Part shown: one piece after another, positions 8,983 through 14,865 of the stretch
Layout of the letters: each line of letters starts with the position of its first letter
Numbering within the stretch: position 1 is the stretch's first letter
Origin: a virus
Strand: one strand, 5' to 3'
Virus record (IMG/VR): IMGVR_UViG_3300021139_000144
Location: 1-24,517 of that record
DNA: 24,517 bases
Program-made: the position numbers and the translations under genes
Notes under the pieces: model-generated
Seen by the model: only the letters and a program-made list of their open reading frames with translations
The model's database searches: none
What the model was told of the DNA's origin: nothing

Positions 8983-10885
8983 ACCAGGTTCCTCCGTTTA
9001 CGGCCATCTGCTCTTGCATCTTGGCGTATTCTTCTAAATTGACGACTCGGCGTTTTGCGATTTGTCCTTTAGTTGCAAAAGGATTCTTAACAAAAGAACC
9101 GCCATATGCACCCATTTGATTTATATAATCACGCATCTGAGTCTCGGCAAACCAGAGTGCCATAGGTCCGTCTTGCTTACCTTTGGTACCTGCTGACCAA
9201 GTTATCAACTGCTCTATCAGAGCCTTGATATGTTCGTTATCAGAGCGTGGAAATTCCAAAAGGTTAGAGCCTTTAATATGCTTACCTTGAGAATCCATAT
9301 TGCCAAATAGCGGAGCCATTGAAGCCACACCAAACTCGGCATCCATCTTGTTTGCACCAGTGTAGTGTTGAACCAACCTGATGCCACGTGTTGCTAAAAA
9401 CTTATTGATTTGCTCGTCTTGGGTCAAGAACAACTGGAAGGCGTTCTTTTCAATTACCCAGACTTTAGGCTTGTACTTTTCAGTCCAACTGAAGATAAGT
9501 TCGCGAATCTGTTGCGGTGTAGGTGCGGGCATTCTTGATGCCTCTAGCAAGTACCGCTTTTGGGTGGTTCTATCTCCAGCCATTACAACTGAGAAAGTAT
9601 CACCAGACATCGCTGGGTCCATTGAGCAGACAATGTACTGGTCATTCAATTGAGCAGGTTGTCCAGGAGCACCTGGGATTAACGGACCAATAGGTCTCAT
9701 ACCACTCACAGAACCGCGTACACATTCAGGAGAAAAGATAGCAGTAGACTCAACATCTTGTTGCTGGTAGACCATTGCCCAAGTCTTTGGGTCTAAGACA
9801 CCGCGACGCTTCTTAAGATTGGCTCCGTCCCAGCGAGGGTACAGTCCATCTTTGTCTGGGTCTATTGGGTCTCCTGACCAAGGACGGTCAGACTTAGGCC
9901 AGAGGGTAGTCCAGTCCTTTGCATCATCTGTAAACTCTAGGACGGCTGGCATAGCCAGGTAAGTCCAAGGAGATGTGCCATCAGGGTAACGGTCTGGGTT
10001 ACGCATTTCGCGGTACATATCAACAGGGTCAACACGGGTACCCACGACAAGAATCTTGCCAGTAGGTCCTACACGAGTTAGGACTTCCTGTTGAATCCAG
10101 CGGATTTGTTTTTCGTACTCGTTAGCGTTTGCGAGAGTGACGCAGTCGTCCAGGATGATGAGGTCAGCACGTGCTCCATAAATCTGACCGCCGATACCCA
10201 ACGCCTGAAGGGTAGGGTCTTTTTCACCTGAGTCGCGTTCAATGTAGATTGCGTCCTGTGTCCACTTTTCAGCAGTTGCCTTGAAGCCTTCAACAGGAGC
10301 ATAACGTCTTTGAAGTTCAATCCATTGAGGCGACGTGAGTCTTTGCTTAACAGCATATAAAAACTCCTTGGCCATCTGCTGGGTCTTAGACACCAACTTG
10401 ATACGGACGTTAGGGTCTGTGACAATGCGATAGGTGACGTAGTCAATAGAGACGGTCATACTTTTCGCGTGCTCTGGTGGCATATTGCAGAGCACGTAAT
10501 TCTTGAAACCCTGCTCGTAAATCATATTTGGGTGAAGCCAGGCTGGCTCACCATCTTCCAGCAGCGAGATGATATTGCGCTGATGAGGGAAGGTCTGAGA
10601 GGAGAGGTACTTCATTCTGAAGTCCTCAAAGGAAATATTTTTGTCGTCGTCTGCGACGATACCTTTGCGCTTTTGTAGGACGCGGGCCAGGTCAATGGCC
10701 TTTTTGAATTGTGGGTCAGAGGCGCGATAGTACTCATAGGACTTTACAGACTTGCCAACTGCGCGGCAAGCGTCCTCTACAGTCACCCCATCTTCAATCA
10801 GCGCGATAAGTCGTTTCTTTGCATCTGGGGCTGAAAGGGATGCACCTGGGGCAAGTTTGTAGGCATTGTCTTTTGGTTTAGTCAT
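8963..10885 (-). CDS. terL: Terminase large subunit (ATPase-nuclease)
   Basis: The DNA-packaging motor, 640 aa. I chose the ATG at 10885 because AGGAG lies 10 nt upstream; the frame stays open 26 codons further (to 10963), but that part overlaps a stable hairpin and has no ribosome site. Residues about 20-70 resemble a small-terminase-like helix-turn-helix (VTVEDACRAVGKSVKSYEYYR). Residues 135-143 carry the degenerate Walker A 'MPPEHAKSM', 242-247 the Walker B 'LIILDD', and the RNase H-like nuclease starts near 'CSMDPAMSGD' with Asp423. These motifs fit the terminase large-subunit family well. The gene heads the leftward structural operon. No separate small terminase is visible, and the N-terminal HTH could take over DNA recognition (inference). 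Confidence 0.92.
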   Translation of the reverse strand: MTKPKDNAYKLAPGASLSAPDAKKRLIALIEDGVTVEDACRAVGKSVKSYEYYRASDPQFKKAIDLARVLQKRKGIVADDDKNISFEDFRMKYLSSQTFPHQRNIISLLEDGEPAWLHPNMIYEQGFKNYVLCNMPPEHAKSMTVSIDYVTYRIVTDPNVRIKLVSKTQQMAKEFLYAVKQRLTSPQWIELQRRYAPVEGFKATAEKWTQDAIYIERDSGEKDPTLQALGIGGQIYGARADLIILDDCVTLANANEYEKQIRWIQQEVLTRVGPTGKILVVGTRVDPVDMYREMRNPDRYPDGTSPWTYLAMPAVLEFTDDAKDWTTLWPKSDRPWSGDPIDPDKDGLYPRWDGANLKKRRGVLDPKTWAMVYQQQDVESTAIFSPECVRGSVSGMRPIGPLIPGAPGQPAQLNDQYIVCSMDPAMSGDTFSVVMAGDRTTQKRYLLEASRMPAPTPQQIRELIFSWTEKYKPKVWVIEKNAFQLFLTQDEQINKFLATRGIRLVQHYTGANKMDAEFGVASMAPLFGNMDSQGKHIKGSNLLEFPRSDNEHIKALIEQLITWSAGTKGKQDGPMALWFAETQMRDYINQMGAYGGSFVKNPFATKGQIAKRRVVNLEEYAKMQEQMAVNGGTWYGNGYR

Positions 10886-10906
10886 TAACCTATTTCTCCT
10901 ACCGCG

Positions 10907-10931
10907 AAGCGTTTGCCTATGGGCAACGCTT
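10907..10931. promoter_or_regulatory. Strong hairpin in the terminase leader
   Basis: The arm at 10907-10917 pairs with 10922-10931: ten base pairs (AAGCGTT + GCC) with one bulged base and a 4-nt loop. It lies about 22 nt upstream of the terminase ATG and close to its ribosome site at about 10896-10900. A stem this strong in a 5' leader can shield RNA or tune translation. Confidence 0.55.
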
Positions 10932-11043
10932 TGGTTGTATTTGGGGGGCGCTGAAGGCGCCAAACTTAATGGGAGGAAGACGACCCTAAGGAGGATTCCG
11001 ACCTAACGAATCGTTCGTCTCATCAGCATCCTCGCTGTGAGGC

Positions 11044-11090
11044 TCGGCTGCCGAGAGCCGAACGTAAACAGGGTTATTTTGTTTTAACCC
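11044..11090. other. Two consecutive hairpins in the control region
   Basis: TCGGCT at 11044-11049 pairs with AGCCGA at 11056-11061. GGGTTA at 11071-11076 pairs with TAACCC at 11085-11090 around a T-rich loop. Neither is followed by a clear T-run on either strand. Together with the hairpins at 10907, 10947-10961 and 11102 they form a continuous structured block. Confidence 0.4.
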
Positions 11091-11101
11091 CTATATATAT
11101 T

Positions 11102-11134
11102 AAGGCGGGATAAATCGGTTTCATTCCGCTTTTT
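11102..11134 (+). terminator. Terminator-like hairpin, rightward
   Basis: The arm at 11102-11111 pairs with 11123-11132 (GCGGGAT with ATTCCGC as core, two G-T wobbles, 11-nt loop) and runs into five T residues at 11130-11134. On the plus strand this has the form of an intrinsic terminator. No rightward gene lies immediately before it, so it may end a short rightward RNA or limit antisense transcription through the terminase leader. Confidence 0.45.
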
Positions 11135-11151
11135 ACTCTGTGAGTTACGTC

Positions 11152-11165
11152 ACATTATCTAATGT
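11152..11165. promoter_or_regulatory. 14-bp palindrome, possible operator
   Basis: ACATTA-TC-TAATGT is a perfect 6-bp inverted repeat with a 2-bp centre in the AT-rich part of the divergent region. The form fits a binding site for a small dimeric regulator. No partner protein can be assigned. Confidence 0.35.
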
Positions 11166-11302
11166 CAGTATTTTACGCTGGTTTTGTAATAAAAAAAGTT
11201 TTGGGCTATCTCAATATATGAGACATTTACAGCCCTATATTTAGAAAAAATATTTTGGTGGATAATACTACATACTACCTTATATAGTTAAAAATTCTCG
11301 GG

Positions 11303-11334
11303 TTGTCGATATAGCGATTTGTCGATTTGTCGAC
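11303..11334. repeat. Four tandem 8-bp units (iteron-like)
   Basis: Four head-to-tail octamers read ttgtcgat, atagcgat, ttgtcgat and ttgtcgac. Three match in at least seven positions and the second is degenerate. The 8-bp spacing is exact. The array lies between an AT-rich block and the start of the rightward operon, a typical place for iterons or regulator sites. Confidence 0.55.
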
Positions 11335-11392
11335 TTTTGCCCACCATAAGACAACAACCGCGCCCCGAGGCGGACGAAACGTGCTCAAATAG

Positions 11393-11409
11393 TGAGACAA
11401 GTCGTCTCA
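11393..11409. repeat. Inverted repeat TGAGAC-N5-GTCTCA
   Basis: Perfect 6-bp arms flank a 5-bp centre. The same hexamer occurs again at 11219-11224 (within TCTCA-ATATA-TGAGA at 11209-11223) and at 11017-11022, all inside the divergent region, which suggests a repeated protein-binding site. Confidence 0.4.
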
Positions 11410-11570
11410 TATATTGGTGAAAAACTACGTAACGAGGGCGAACTTCGGGGCTTTGGAGAGTTAGAAAGGGCGGGCGGGGGAACTGTCTTTCCGCCTCAAC
11501 GTGAGGCACCGAATCCGAATTAGTGGCAGAAATCGGGAACCATTTGGGAACTAGAGCCGTCTAATCATTT

Positions 11571-11587
11571 GAGAGGGCAAGCCTCTC
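11571..11587 (+). promoter_or_regulatory. Leader hairpin of the rightward operon
   Basis: GAGAGG at 11571-11576 pairs with CCTCTC at 11582-11587 around a 5-nt loop, ending about 21 nt before the first rightward ATG. A second hairpin lies at 11493-11507 (GCCTCA/TGAGGC, 3-nt loop). Neither has a T-run, so they are leader structures rather than terminators. Confidence 0.35.
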
Positions 11588-11608
11588 CACTACCGAAAGG
11601 CGCAAGAA

Positions 11609-11728
11609 ATGAATCTAGATGTTGAGCAACTGCTTAGGAATCTGCCAAAAGCCGAACCAATGACCGCCGAGGAATTGGCTAGATTTGAGAACTTTGTAGA
11701 TGAACTACTTAGACAAAACAAGGCTTAA
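11609..11728 (+). CDS. 39-aa acidic microprotein, first gene of rightward operon
   Basis: A short reading frame, MNLDVEQLLRNLPKAEPMTA..., with an AAAGG site about 9 nt upstream of the ATG. It is helical and acidic, with no cysteine or membrane segment. It has the codon style of its downstream neighbours (CTA/CTT Leu, GAG/GAA Glu, AAA/AAG Lys). No family is recognised. Its position behind the control region and hairpin leader suggests it is expressed first in the rightward operon. As a very short frame it could be spurious, but start, ribosome site and composition are all acceptable. Confidence 0.5.
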   Translation: MNLDVEQLLRNLPKAEPMTAEELARFENFVDELLRQNKA

Positions 11729-11857
11729 AGTCTAAAGGCTAACTTCGGAAAATAGTTTGCGAAATTGCCCCAAATATTTCCCTTTTTGTGGATTTTCTGG
11801 CAAAATTATCCTCAGAGGCGAAAGCAACAAGCAGACGCCCAGAACAAAGGAAATAGT

Positions 11858-12160
11858 TTGGACACTCTAAAGTCAGTTAAAACCGCTACTTTTAGCGATA
11901 TTTCAACACCAATGCCTTTTGCATTAGAGGCACAAATTCAAGCGATGAAAACCGAACACGAGGCTTTCCACGCTCTAATGGCTTTAATTCCTAACAACAT
12001 CAAAGACGAGGTAATTACTCTTTGGGTGCGAGGAACTGACGCCTCCGCAGATGAAGCCTTTTATCGTCGCGCTCAACGCGCCGAACTAACCGAAAGCCAA
12101 TATCGCGACGCCCAAGACATCGCTCATAAGGCTTGGCAAGAAATGGTTCTAGGTAAGTAA
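11858..12160 (+). CDS. Hypothetical protein, about 100 aa
   Basis: The frame is open from 11765 (also a TTG), but the TTG at 11858 has the better ribosome site (AAGGA, 6 nt spacing), and the first 31 codons of the longer version are Gln/Lys/Arg-rich with no good site. An ATG at 11912 is another option. The C-terminal half is a charged helical protein (EAFYRRAQRAELTESQYRDAQDIAHKAWQEMVLGK). No family is recognised. The stop overlaps the next start (TAATG). Confidence 0.65.
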   Translation: MDTLKSVKTATFSDISTPMPFALEAQIQAMKTEHEAFHALMALIPNNIKDEVITLWVRGTDASADEAFYRRAQRAELTESQYRDAQDIAHKAWQEMVLGK

Positions 12161-12354
12161 TGAGCCACTCAAAGAAGCAAGGACAAAAGGCTTTCGCTCT
12201 CCTCTCCCAATGGCGAGAGGAGGGCGTGCCCGACCTAATCACCCTGCACGAGGCTTTTAATCTAACTAATGGATTAGTTGGCAAGCCATACCCTCAAGGA
12301 AAATCTCAAGGTATCCGCCTAATAGATGTCGCTTTGAAAGTCGCAAAGAACTAG
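12160..12354 (+). CDS. Hypothetical small protein, 64 aa
   Basis: The start shares one base with the preceding stop. The protein is basic at the N-terminus (MSHSKKQGQKAF), followed by a short helical domain (LITLHEAFNLTNGLV ... IRLIDVALKVAKN). The shape is compatible with a small DNA-binding or regulatory protein, but no motif proves it. It is the last gene before a GC-rich structured gap at 12362-12407. Confidence 0.65.
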   Translation: MSHSKKQGQKAFALLSQWREEGVPDLITLHEAFNLTNGLVGKPYPQGKSQGIRLIDVALKVAKN

Positions 12355-12361
12355 CAACACC

Positions 12362-12407
12362 GCCCCCCGCCCGTTTAGACGGCGACGGCTCAAGACCGAC
12401 GGGGGGC
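12362..12407 (+). other. GC-rich branched RNA structure between genes
   Basis: GCCCCCCG at 12362-12369 pairs perfectly with CGGGGGGC at 12400-12407. Inside lie CCGT-TTAG-ACGG (12371-12382) and a 3-bp CGG/CCG hairpin (12386-12398), giving a three-way-junction shape. No T-run follows, so it is not a standard terminator. It may act as an RNA-stability or processing element between the first genes and the rest of the operon. Confidence 0.4.
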
Positions 12408-12455
12408 ACGAGGCGGGGAAACAACTCACCGCCCAAAACAAGAAACGAGGCAAAA

Positions 12456-12647
12456 ATGACAAAAAAAGACTACGAACTAATCGCGGGCGTAATTGCCGAA
12501 TTAGTAGAACACAAGCGAGATAGAGGGGCTTTCGCCCATAATCCCGAACTTTCAACAGTTGCGGATTTCTTTGCCGATACTTTGGCAGACACTAACCCCC
12601 GCTTTAACCGCGCTACATTTCTCAAGGCTTGCGGGGTGGCTAACTAA
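12456..12647 (+). CDS. Hypothetical small protein, 63 aa
   Basis: The ATG follows a GAGG site at 5-nt spacing. MTKKDYELIAGVIAELVEH... is a compact helical sequence with 'NPRFNRATFLKACGV' at the C-terminus. It resembles a recurring class of short phage proteins of about 60-70 aa starting MTKKDYE and ending FNRxxFLxACG; this is recalled pattern and the function is unknown. The stop overlaps the next start by one base. Confidence 0.75.
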   Translation: MTKKDYELIAGVIAELVEHKRDRGAFAHNPELSTVADFFADTLADTNPRFNRATFLKACGVAN

Positions 12648-12751
12648 TGAAACTGCACTTAGGAAACTGCCAAAATGGTTGCGACACCTGCGCCACCTAT
12701 TACCACGAAAATCAAGAAATCTGCGACACCTGCGGAAAGGAACTAATCTAA
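12647..12751 (+). CDS. Zinc-ribbon-like microprotein, 34 aa
   Basis: A 34-aa frame between two TAATG junctions, sharing one base with each neighbour. Cysteines at 8, 12, 15, 27 and 30 include two CxxC pairs (CDTC repeated), enough to hold one zinc ion. The rest is polar. No family is named. Its placement in an unbroken coupled series and its conserved-looking cysteine spacing argue for a real gene. It is the first of the Cys-rich microproteins of this operon. Confidence 0.6.
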   Translation: MKLHLGNCQNGCDTCATYYHENQEICDTCGKELI

Positions 12752-12754
12752 TGA
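12735..12754 (+). repeat. 20-bp direct repeat, copy 1 (gene junction)
   Basis: The 20 bases at 12735-12754, which contain an AAAGGAA ribosome site and an ATGA start, are identical to 14846-14865. Both copies sit exactly at a gene start, about 2.1 kb apart. Confidence 0.7.
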
Positions 12755-13005
12755 TTAAATGGAATCCAAAAACCGCGCCTAATTACAGGGGCGTAGTGCA
12801 AACCACTCAAGAGGGAACTACCCGCGTCTTTGAGTATTACTACATCAAAAAATTAAAGTGCTACGGCACTCTTTACAATGTCGGACGTTATACCTTTGGA
12901 AAAGAAATTGACTACCGCGAGAACTTTGCAACCTTGAAAGAGGCTCGCGCCTTTGTCGCCCAAATTGACCGCGAAACCCCAATCCTTGAGGAGGTAACCG
13001 CGTGA
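12751..13005 (+). CDS. Hypothetical protein, 84 aa
   Basis: The start at 12751 uses the TAATG overlap with the zinc-ribbon gene and an AAAGGAA site; the upstream extension of this frame (from 12559) lies inside other genes and is rejected. The protein is beta-rich and basic (MIKWNPKTAPNYRGVV ... VFEYYYIKKLKCYGTLYNVGRYTFGKE), ending in an acidic helix. It looks like one small beta domain. No family is recognised. Its stop overlaps the GTG start of the next gene. Confidence 0.7.
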   Translation: MIKWNPKTAPNYRGVVQTTQEGTTRVFEYYYIKKLKCYGTLYNVGRYTFGKEIDYRENFATLKEARAFVAQIDRETPILEEVTA

Positions 13006-13169
13006 TTACCAGACGAGGCAAGCAAGCCCGCGCCCTTCTAATCCTTGCGGGGCTACTGCTCACCCTTTGGGGCGTGCAATTCGTGGCAACTCATCACCGC
13101 ATAACCTACAACTGCCGAGAGGTAGCGGAGGGGCGTATGTGTCAAATGAAATGGGTGAAAAATGCTTAA
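13002..13169 (+). CDS. Small membrane protein, 55 aa
   Basis: The GTG start overlaps the previous stop (GTGA) and has an excellent GAGGAGG site 7 nt upstream. A basic N-terminus (MITRRGKQAR) is followed by one hydrophobic helix, about residues 11-28 (ALLILAGLLLTLWGVQFV), and a short polar tail with two cysteines. The topology predicted by the positive-inside rule is N-in. Small one-helix phage proteins can act in lysis (holin-like) or superinfection exclusion; neither is shown here. Confidence 0.65.
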   Translation: MITRRGKQARALLILAGLLLTLWGVQFVATHHRITYNCREVAEGRMCQMKWVKNA

Positions 13170-13305
13170 ATGTGATTGCGGGTCTGATTGGTTTGAGAGT
13201 TTGGACGACCTACGCGAAACTGAAAACTGCGGGTGTGGCGTGGTGGTTTGTATGGGTTGCGAGAGCGAATACGACTCAGACGGCACACTATTAGCCACCG
13301 CCTAG
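13162..13305 (+). CDS. Cys-rich zinc-ribbon-like microprotein, 47 aa
   Basis: Begins 8 nt inside the previous gene. Cysteines occur as CxC (4, 6), CxC (23, 25) and CxxC (30, 33), enough for one or two zinc sites. The remainder is acidic (SLDDLRETE, SEYDSDG). No family is recognised. A longer overlapping frame at 13067-13294 is in another phase and lacks a ribosome site, so I prefer this reading. Confidence 0.6.
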   Translation: MLKCDCGSDWFESLDDLRETENCGCGVVVCMGCESEYDSDGTLLATA

Positions 13306-13319
13306 AGGCTTTCTTTCGC

Positions 13320-13363
13320 GCCTACTTTCGGGTAGGCTCGGAGGTGAGTTGCTAGAGTAGCAA
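13320..13363 (+). other. Two intercistronic hairpins
   Basis: GCCTAC (13320-13325) pairs with GTAGGC (13332-13337) over a 6-nt loop, and TTGCT (13349-13353) pairs with AGCAA (13359-13363). They fill the gap before the 134-aa gene. No strong T-run follows. Confidence 0.35.
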
Positions 13364-13388
13364 TTCAAGAACAAGGAAAGAGGCAAAT

Positions 13389-13793
13389 ATGAACACCGCA
13401 ACACAAGAAAAAACACTGCCCGAACTTTGCGAACAATTCGGGATTACTTTAGAGGTTGCGCCAGCGATGGCGCCAAAAACTGCCAGCCTATGGCAAAAAG
13501 ATTCTAACTGCTGGGAGGTAACTCTCAAGCAAGACAATCGCAAGATGACGTTTTTATTTTATCAAGGACGGGCACACACAACCCCGCCCACCTGCGCGGA
13601 CGTCGTGCACTGCGTCGCTAGCGATTACAACATTTTCCAAGAGTCGGGAAACCTTGAGGGCTTTGGCGGATTCTTTGGCTGGGACGAAAACACTTTGCCG
13701 ACGTGGCGAGCAGTCAAGCGTCAATCTATCCGCTGGGAATTACTAATTCAAAACAAGGCTACCCGCGAGGCGATAGGGGCGTGTGAATACTAA
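13389..13793 (+). CDS. Accessory phage protein of unknown function, 134 aa
   Basis: The ATG follows an AAAGAGG site. The protein has a single domain with the pattern W-x-V-T-L ... MTFLFYQGRAHTTPPTCADVVHCVASDY ... FGGFFGWDENTLPTW. It resembles a domain I recall from many phages and mobile elements (WTVTL ... Y..G.AH...PT..DVL.CL..D), for which I know no established function. It sits among small accessory genes, so a host-interaction or anti-defence role is conceivable but unsupported. Confidence 0.8.
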   Translation: MNTATQEKTLPELCEQFGITLEVAPAMAPKTASLWQKDSNCWEVTLKQDNRKMTFLFYQGRAHTTPPTCADVVHCVASDYNIFQESGNLEGFGGFFGWDENTLPTWRAVKRQSIRWELLIQNKATREAIGACEY

Positions 13794-13985
13794 ATGGAAA
13801 CCTACGCCGAGGAACTAATCGCCTATCACTACGACACTTGCGCGGAGTGTGGCGAAATAGCAACCGAACTACACGACTTGCGCCAATGTGCGAATTGCAA
13901 AAATGATGTTGAACTATGCGGAGAGGGTGGATTCATTTACCCCGACGGCTCTATATTATGTCCAAAATGCGAGGAGGAAAACTAA
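13794..13985 (+). CDS. Zinc-ribbon-like small protein, 63 aa
   Basis: Directly abuts the previous stop. Three CxxC pairs (CAEC at 16-19, CANC at 32-35, CPKC at 56-59) plus a single Cys at 42 suggest two zinc sites. The protein is otherwise acidic, ending CEEEN. Such double-ribbon folds often bind nucleic acid or proteins. No family name can be given. It is the most complete zinc-binding member of this gene cluster. Confidence 0.75.
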   Translation: METYAEELIAYHYDTCAECGEIATELHDLRQCANCKNDVELCGEGGFIYPDGSILCPKCEEEN

Positions 13986-14210
13986 ATGGAACAACGATTG
14001 ACGAACTTTGAGGCGGGTAGGCTCGCCTATTGGCAGATGAAAGCGGAACTATCACGCAAGGCATATCTCAAGCAGATAGCCGAGGGCGACAAGCAGGGCG
14101 AGGCAGTTGCTAACCTTGAACGCTTTATAGAGGCACGAAATAAGGAAACCGAACTACTAGCAGGGGAGGGCTTTAATTGGCTCAACCCAACGAACGGAGA
14201 CGTGGCATAA
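13986..14210 (+). CDS. Hypothetical helical protein, 74 aa
   Basis: A GAGGAGG site lies just before the ATG, which abuts the previous stop. The protein is one long charged helical stretch (TNFEAGRLAYWQMKAELSRKAYLKQIAEGDK...), likely coiled coil. Its codons 5-11 share a 20-nt identical stretch with the start of the WhiB gene at 15098-15117 in the same reading phase, giving TNFEA in both proteins. Function is unknown. Confidence 0.7.
   Translation: MEQRLTNFEAGRLAYWQMKAELSRKAYLKQIAEGDKQGEAVANLERFIEARNKETELLAGEGFNWLNPTNGDVA
13997..14016 (+). repeat. 20-bp direct repeat, copy 1 (shared with WhiB start)
   Basis: Twenty bases at 13997-14016 are identical to 15098-15117. Here they lie inside a gene; at the second place the TTG within the repeat serves as the WhiB start codon. 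Confidence 0.7.
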
Positions 14211-14372
14211 ATGGAGGAATACAACTATGAGGAACAGACCTACGTCTGCCCTAACTGCGACGCGTTAATTGTTGCAACTGCGCCACAGATTCCCGCGTGG
14301 ATATCTGCCGAGTATCGTTGCGCCTGTGGCGGTATTCTAACCCTCATTTCTAGGCAAGGAGTAAATGCTTAA
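14211..14372 (+). CDS. Zinc-ribbon-like small protein, 53 aa
   Basis: The ATG abuts the stop of the 74-aa gene. One CxxC (13-16, CPNC) and one CxC (37-39, CAC) give four possible zinc ligands about 20 residues apart, the typical spacing of a zinc ribbon with two knuckles. The sequence between them is hydrophobic (ALIVATAPQIPAWI). Family not recognised. Confidence 0.7.
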   Translation: MEEYNYEEQTYVCPNCDALIVATAPQIPAWISAEYRCACGGILTLISRQGVNA

Positions 14373-14543
14373 ATGAACACCGAAACACTAACCGAATACT
14401 CAACCTGCCACATATGCAAGGACGATTACAAGACCGAGAATATGCAGGCAGACATAGAAGGCGCCTTGTATTGCTACGTCTGCGCGGATATTTGCTGGAC
14501 GTGTGGCATTTATCAACACCAATGCGAGGAGGCAAACGCATAA
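14373..14543 (+). CDS. Cys-rich zinc-binding small protein, 56 aa
   Basis: The ATG abuts the preceding stop. CHIC (12-15), CYVC (34-37), a Cys at 41 that begins CWTC (41-44), and a final Cys give up to eight ligands, resembling a LIM- or treble-clef-like double site in miniature. The first codons (ATGAACACCG...) closely match those of the 134-aa gene at 13389. Family not recognised. Confidence 0.7.
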   Translation: MNTETLTEYSTCHICKDDYKTENMQADIEGALYCYVCADICWTCGIYQHQCEEANA

Positions 14544-14686
14544 TGCAAAACTACGACGAGAACAACAACTGCAAAAACTGCAACCAATATATCTACGACC
14601 AACACCTAACCAACTGCCCGCACTATGTTAGCGAGCCTTATTCGGTATTCCTTAAAAGGATTTGGACACAGGAGGCGACAGCATAG
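14543..14686 (+). CDS. Small zinc-finger-like protein, 47 aa
   Basis: Start chosen at 14543 because it shares a base with the previous stop (TAATG) and a GAGGAGG site lies upstream; the frame itself is open from 14414, but that part overlaps the 56-aa gene. CKNC (10-13) and CPH (25-27) give C-x2-C-x11-C-x-H ligands. The C-terminal half is basic/aromatic. Family not recognised. Confidence 0.65.
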   Translation: MQNYDENNNCKNCNQYIYDQHLTNCPHYVSEPYSVFLKRIWTQEATA

Positions 14687-14847
14687 ACGGCTTTATCTAC
14701 GACGAACAGGCGGGGGAGTGGCTATTCACTTGCCCCGCTTGTAAGCAAACTATCTACGCGCCGACCAAGCGCGATATGCAATACCAATATCTTAAGCACG
14801 AACTAATCAAACCAATAGAGGCGCGACTATGCTCCTCTCTTTATTGA
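14662..14847 (+). CDS. Zinc-finger-like small protein, about 54-61 aa
   Basis: The coding frame is clear (DGFIYDEQAGEWLFTCPACKQTIYAP...) but the start is not. A TTG at 14662 has a ribosome site only 2 nt away. A GGAGG lies 7 nt before an ATA at 14683-14685 that overlaps the preceding TAG stop in the same way other genes here overlap. CPAC plus a downstream His (YLKHELI) could form a C2H2-like site. Family unknown. Confidence 0.55.
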   Translation: MDTGGDSIDGFIYDEQAGEWLFTCPACKQTIYAPTKRDMQYQYLKHELIKPIEARLCSSLY

Positions 14848-14865
14848 AAGGAACTAATCTAATGA
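14846..14865 (+). repeat. 20-bp direct repeat, copy 2 (gene junction)
   Basis: Identical to 12735-12754. It carries the ribosome site and start of the 51-aa gene. Here most of it is non-coding leader, while in copy 1 it also encodes the end of a zinc-ribbon protein. Confidence 0.7.

Larger units (their letters stand above)
10886..11608. promoter_or_regulatory. Divergent control region between head operon and rightward operon
   Basis: About 720 nt with no convincing gene separate the leftward terminase from the first rightward gene. The left part (10907-11090) is a chain of hairpins forming the probable terminase leader. The centre (about 11090-11300) is very AT-rich, as expected for promoters or DNA opening. 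The right part holds tandem octamers, inverted repeats and a hairpin just before the first rightward gene. Promoters in both directions are expected here, but no textbook -35/-10 pair stands out, so I do not place them. A packaging (cos/pac) site next to the terminase is another possible function. Confidence 0.6.

Noticed and set aside
10886-10963. 26-codon N-terminal extension of the terminase
   Set aside because: It crosses the strong hairpin at 10907-10931, lacks a ribosome site, and the ATG at 10885 has a good one.
10990-11027. CTGATGAG on the minus strand followed by a hairpin, resembling a hammerhead ribozyme core
   Set aside because: The required GAAA after stem II is replaced by GGAA out of position, and no fitting stem I and cleavage triplet can be drawn.
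13067-13294. 75-aa frame on the plus strand
   Set aside because: Overlaps two better-supported genes (13002-13169, 13162-13305) in another phase, has a TTG start without a ribosome site, and shows no domain.
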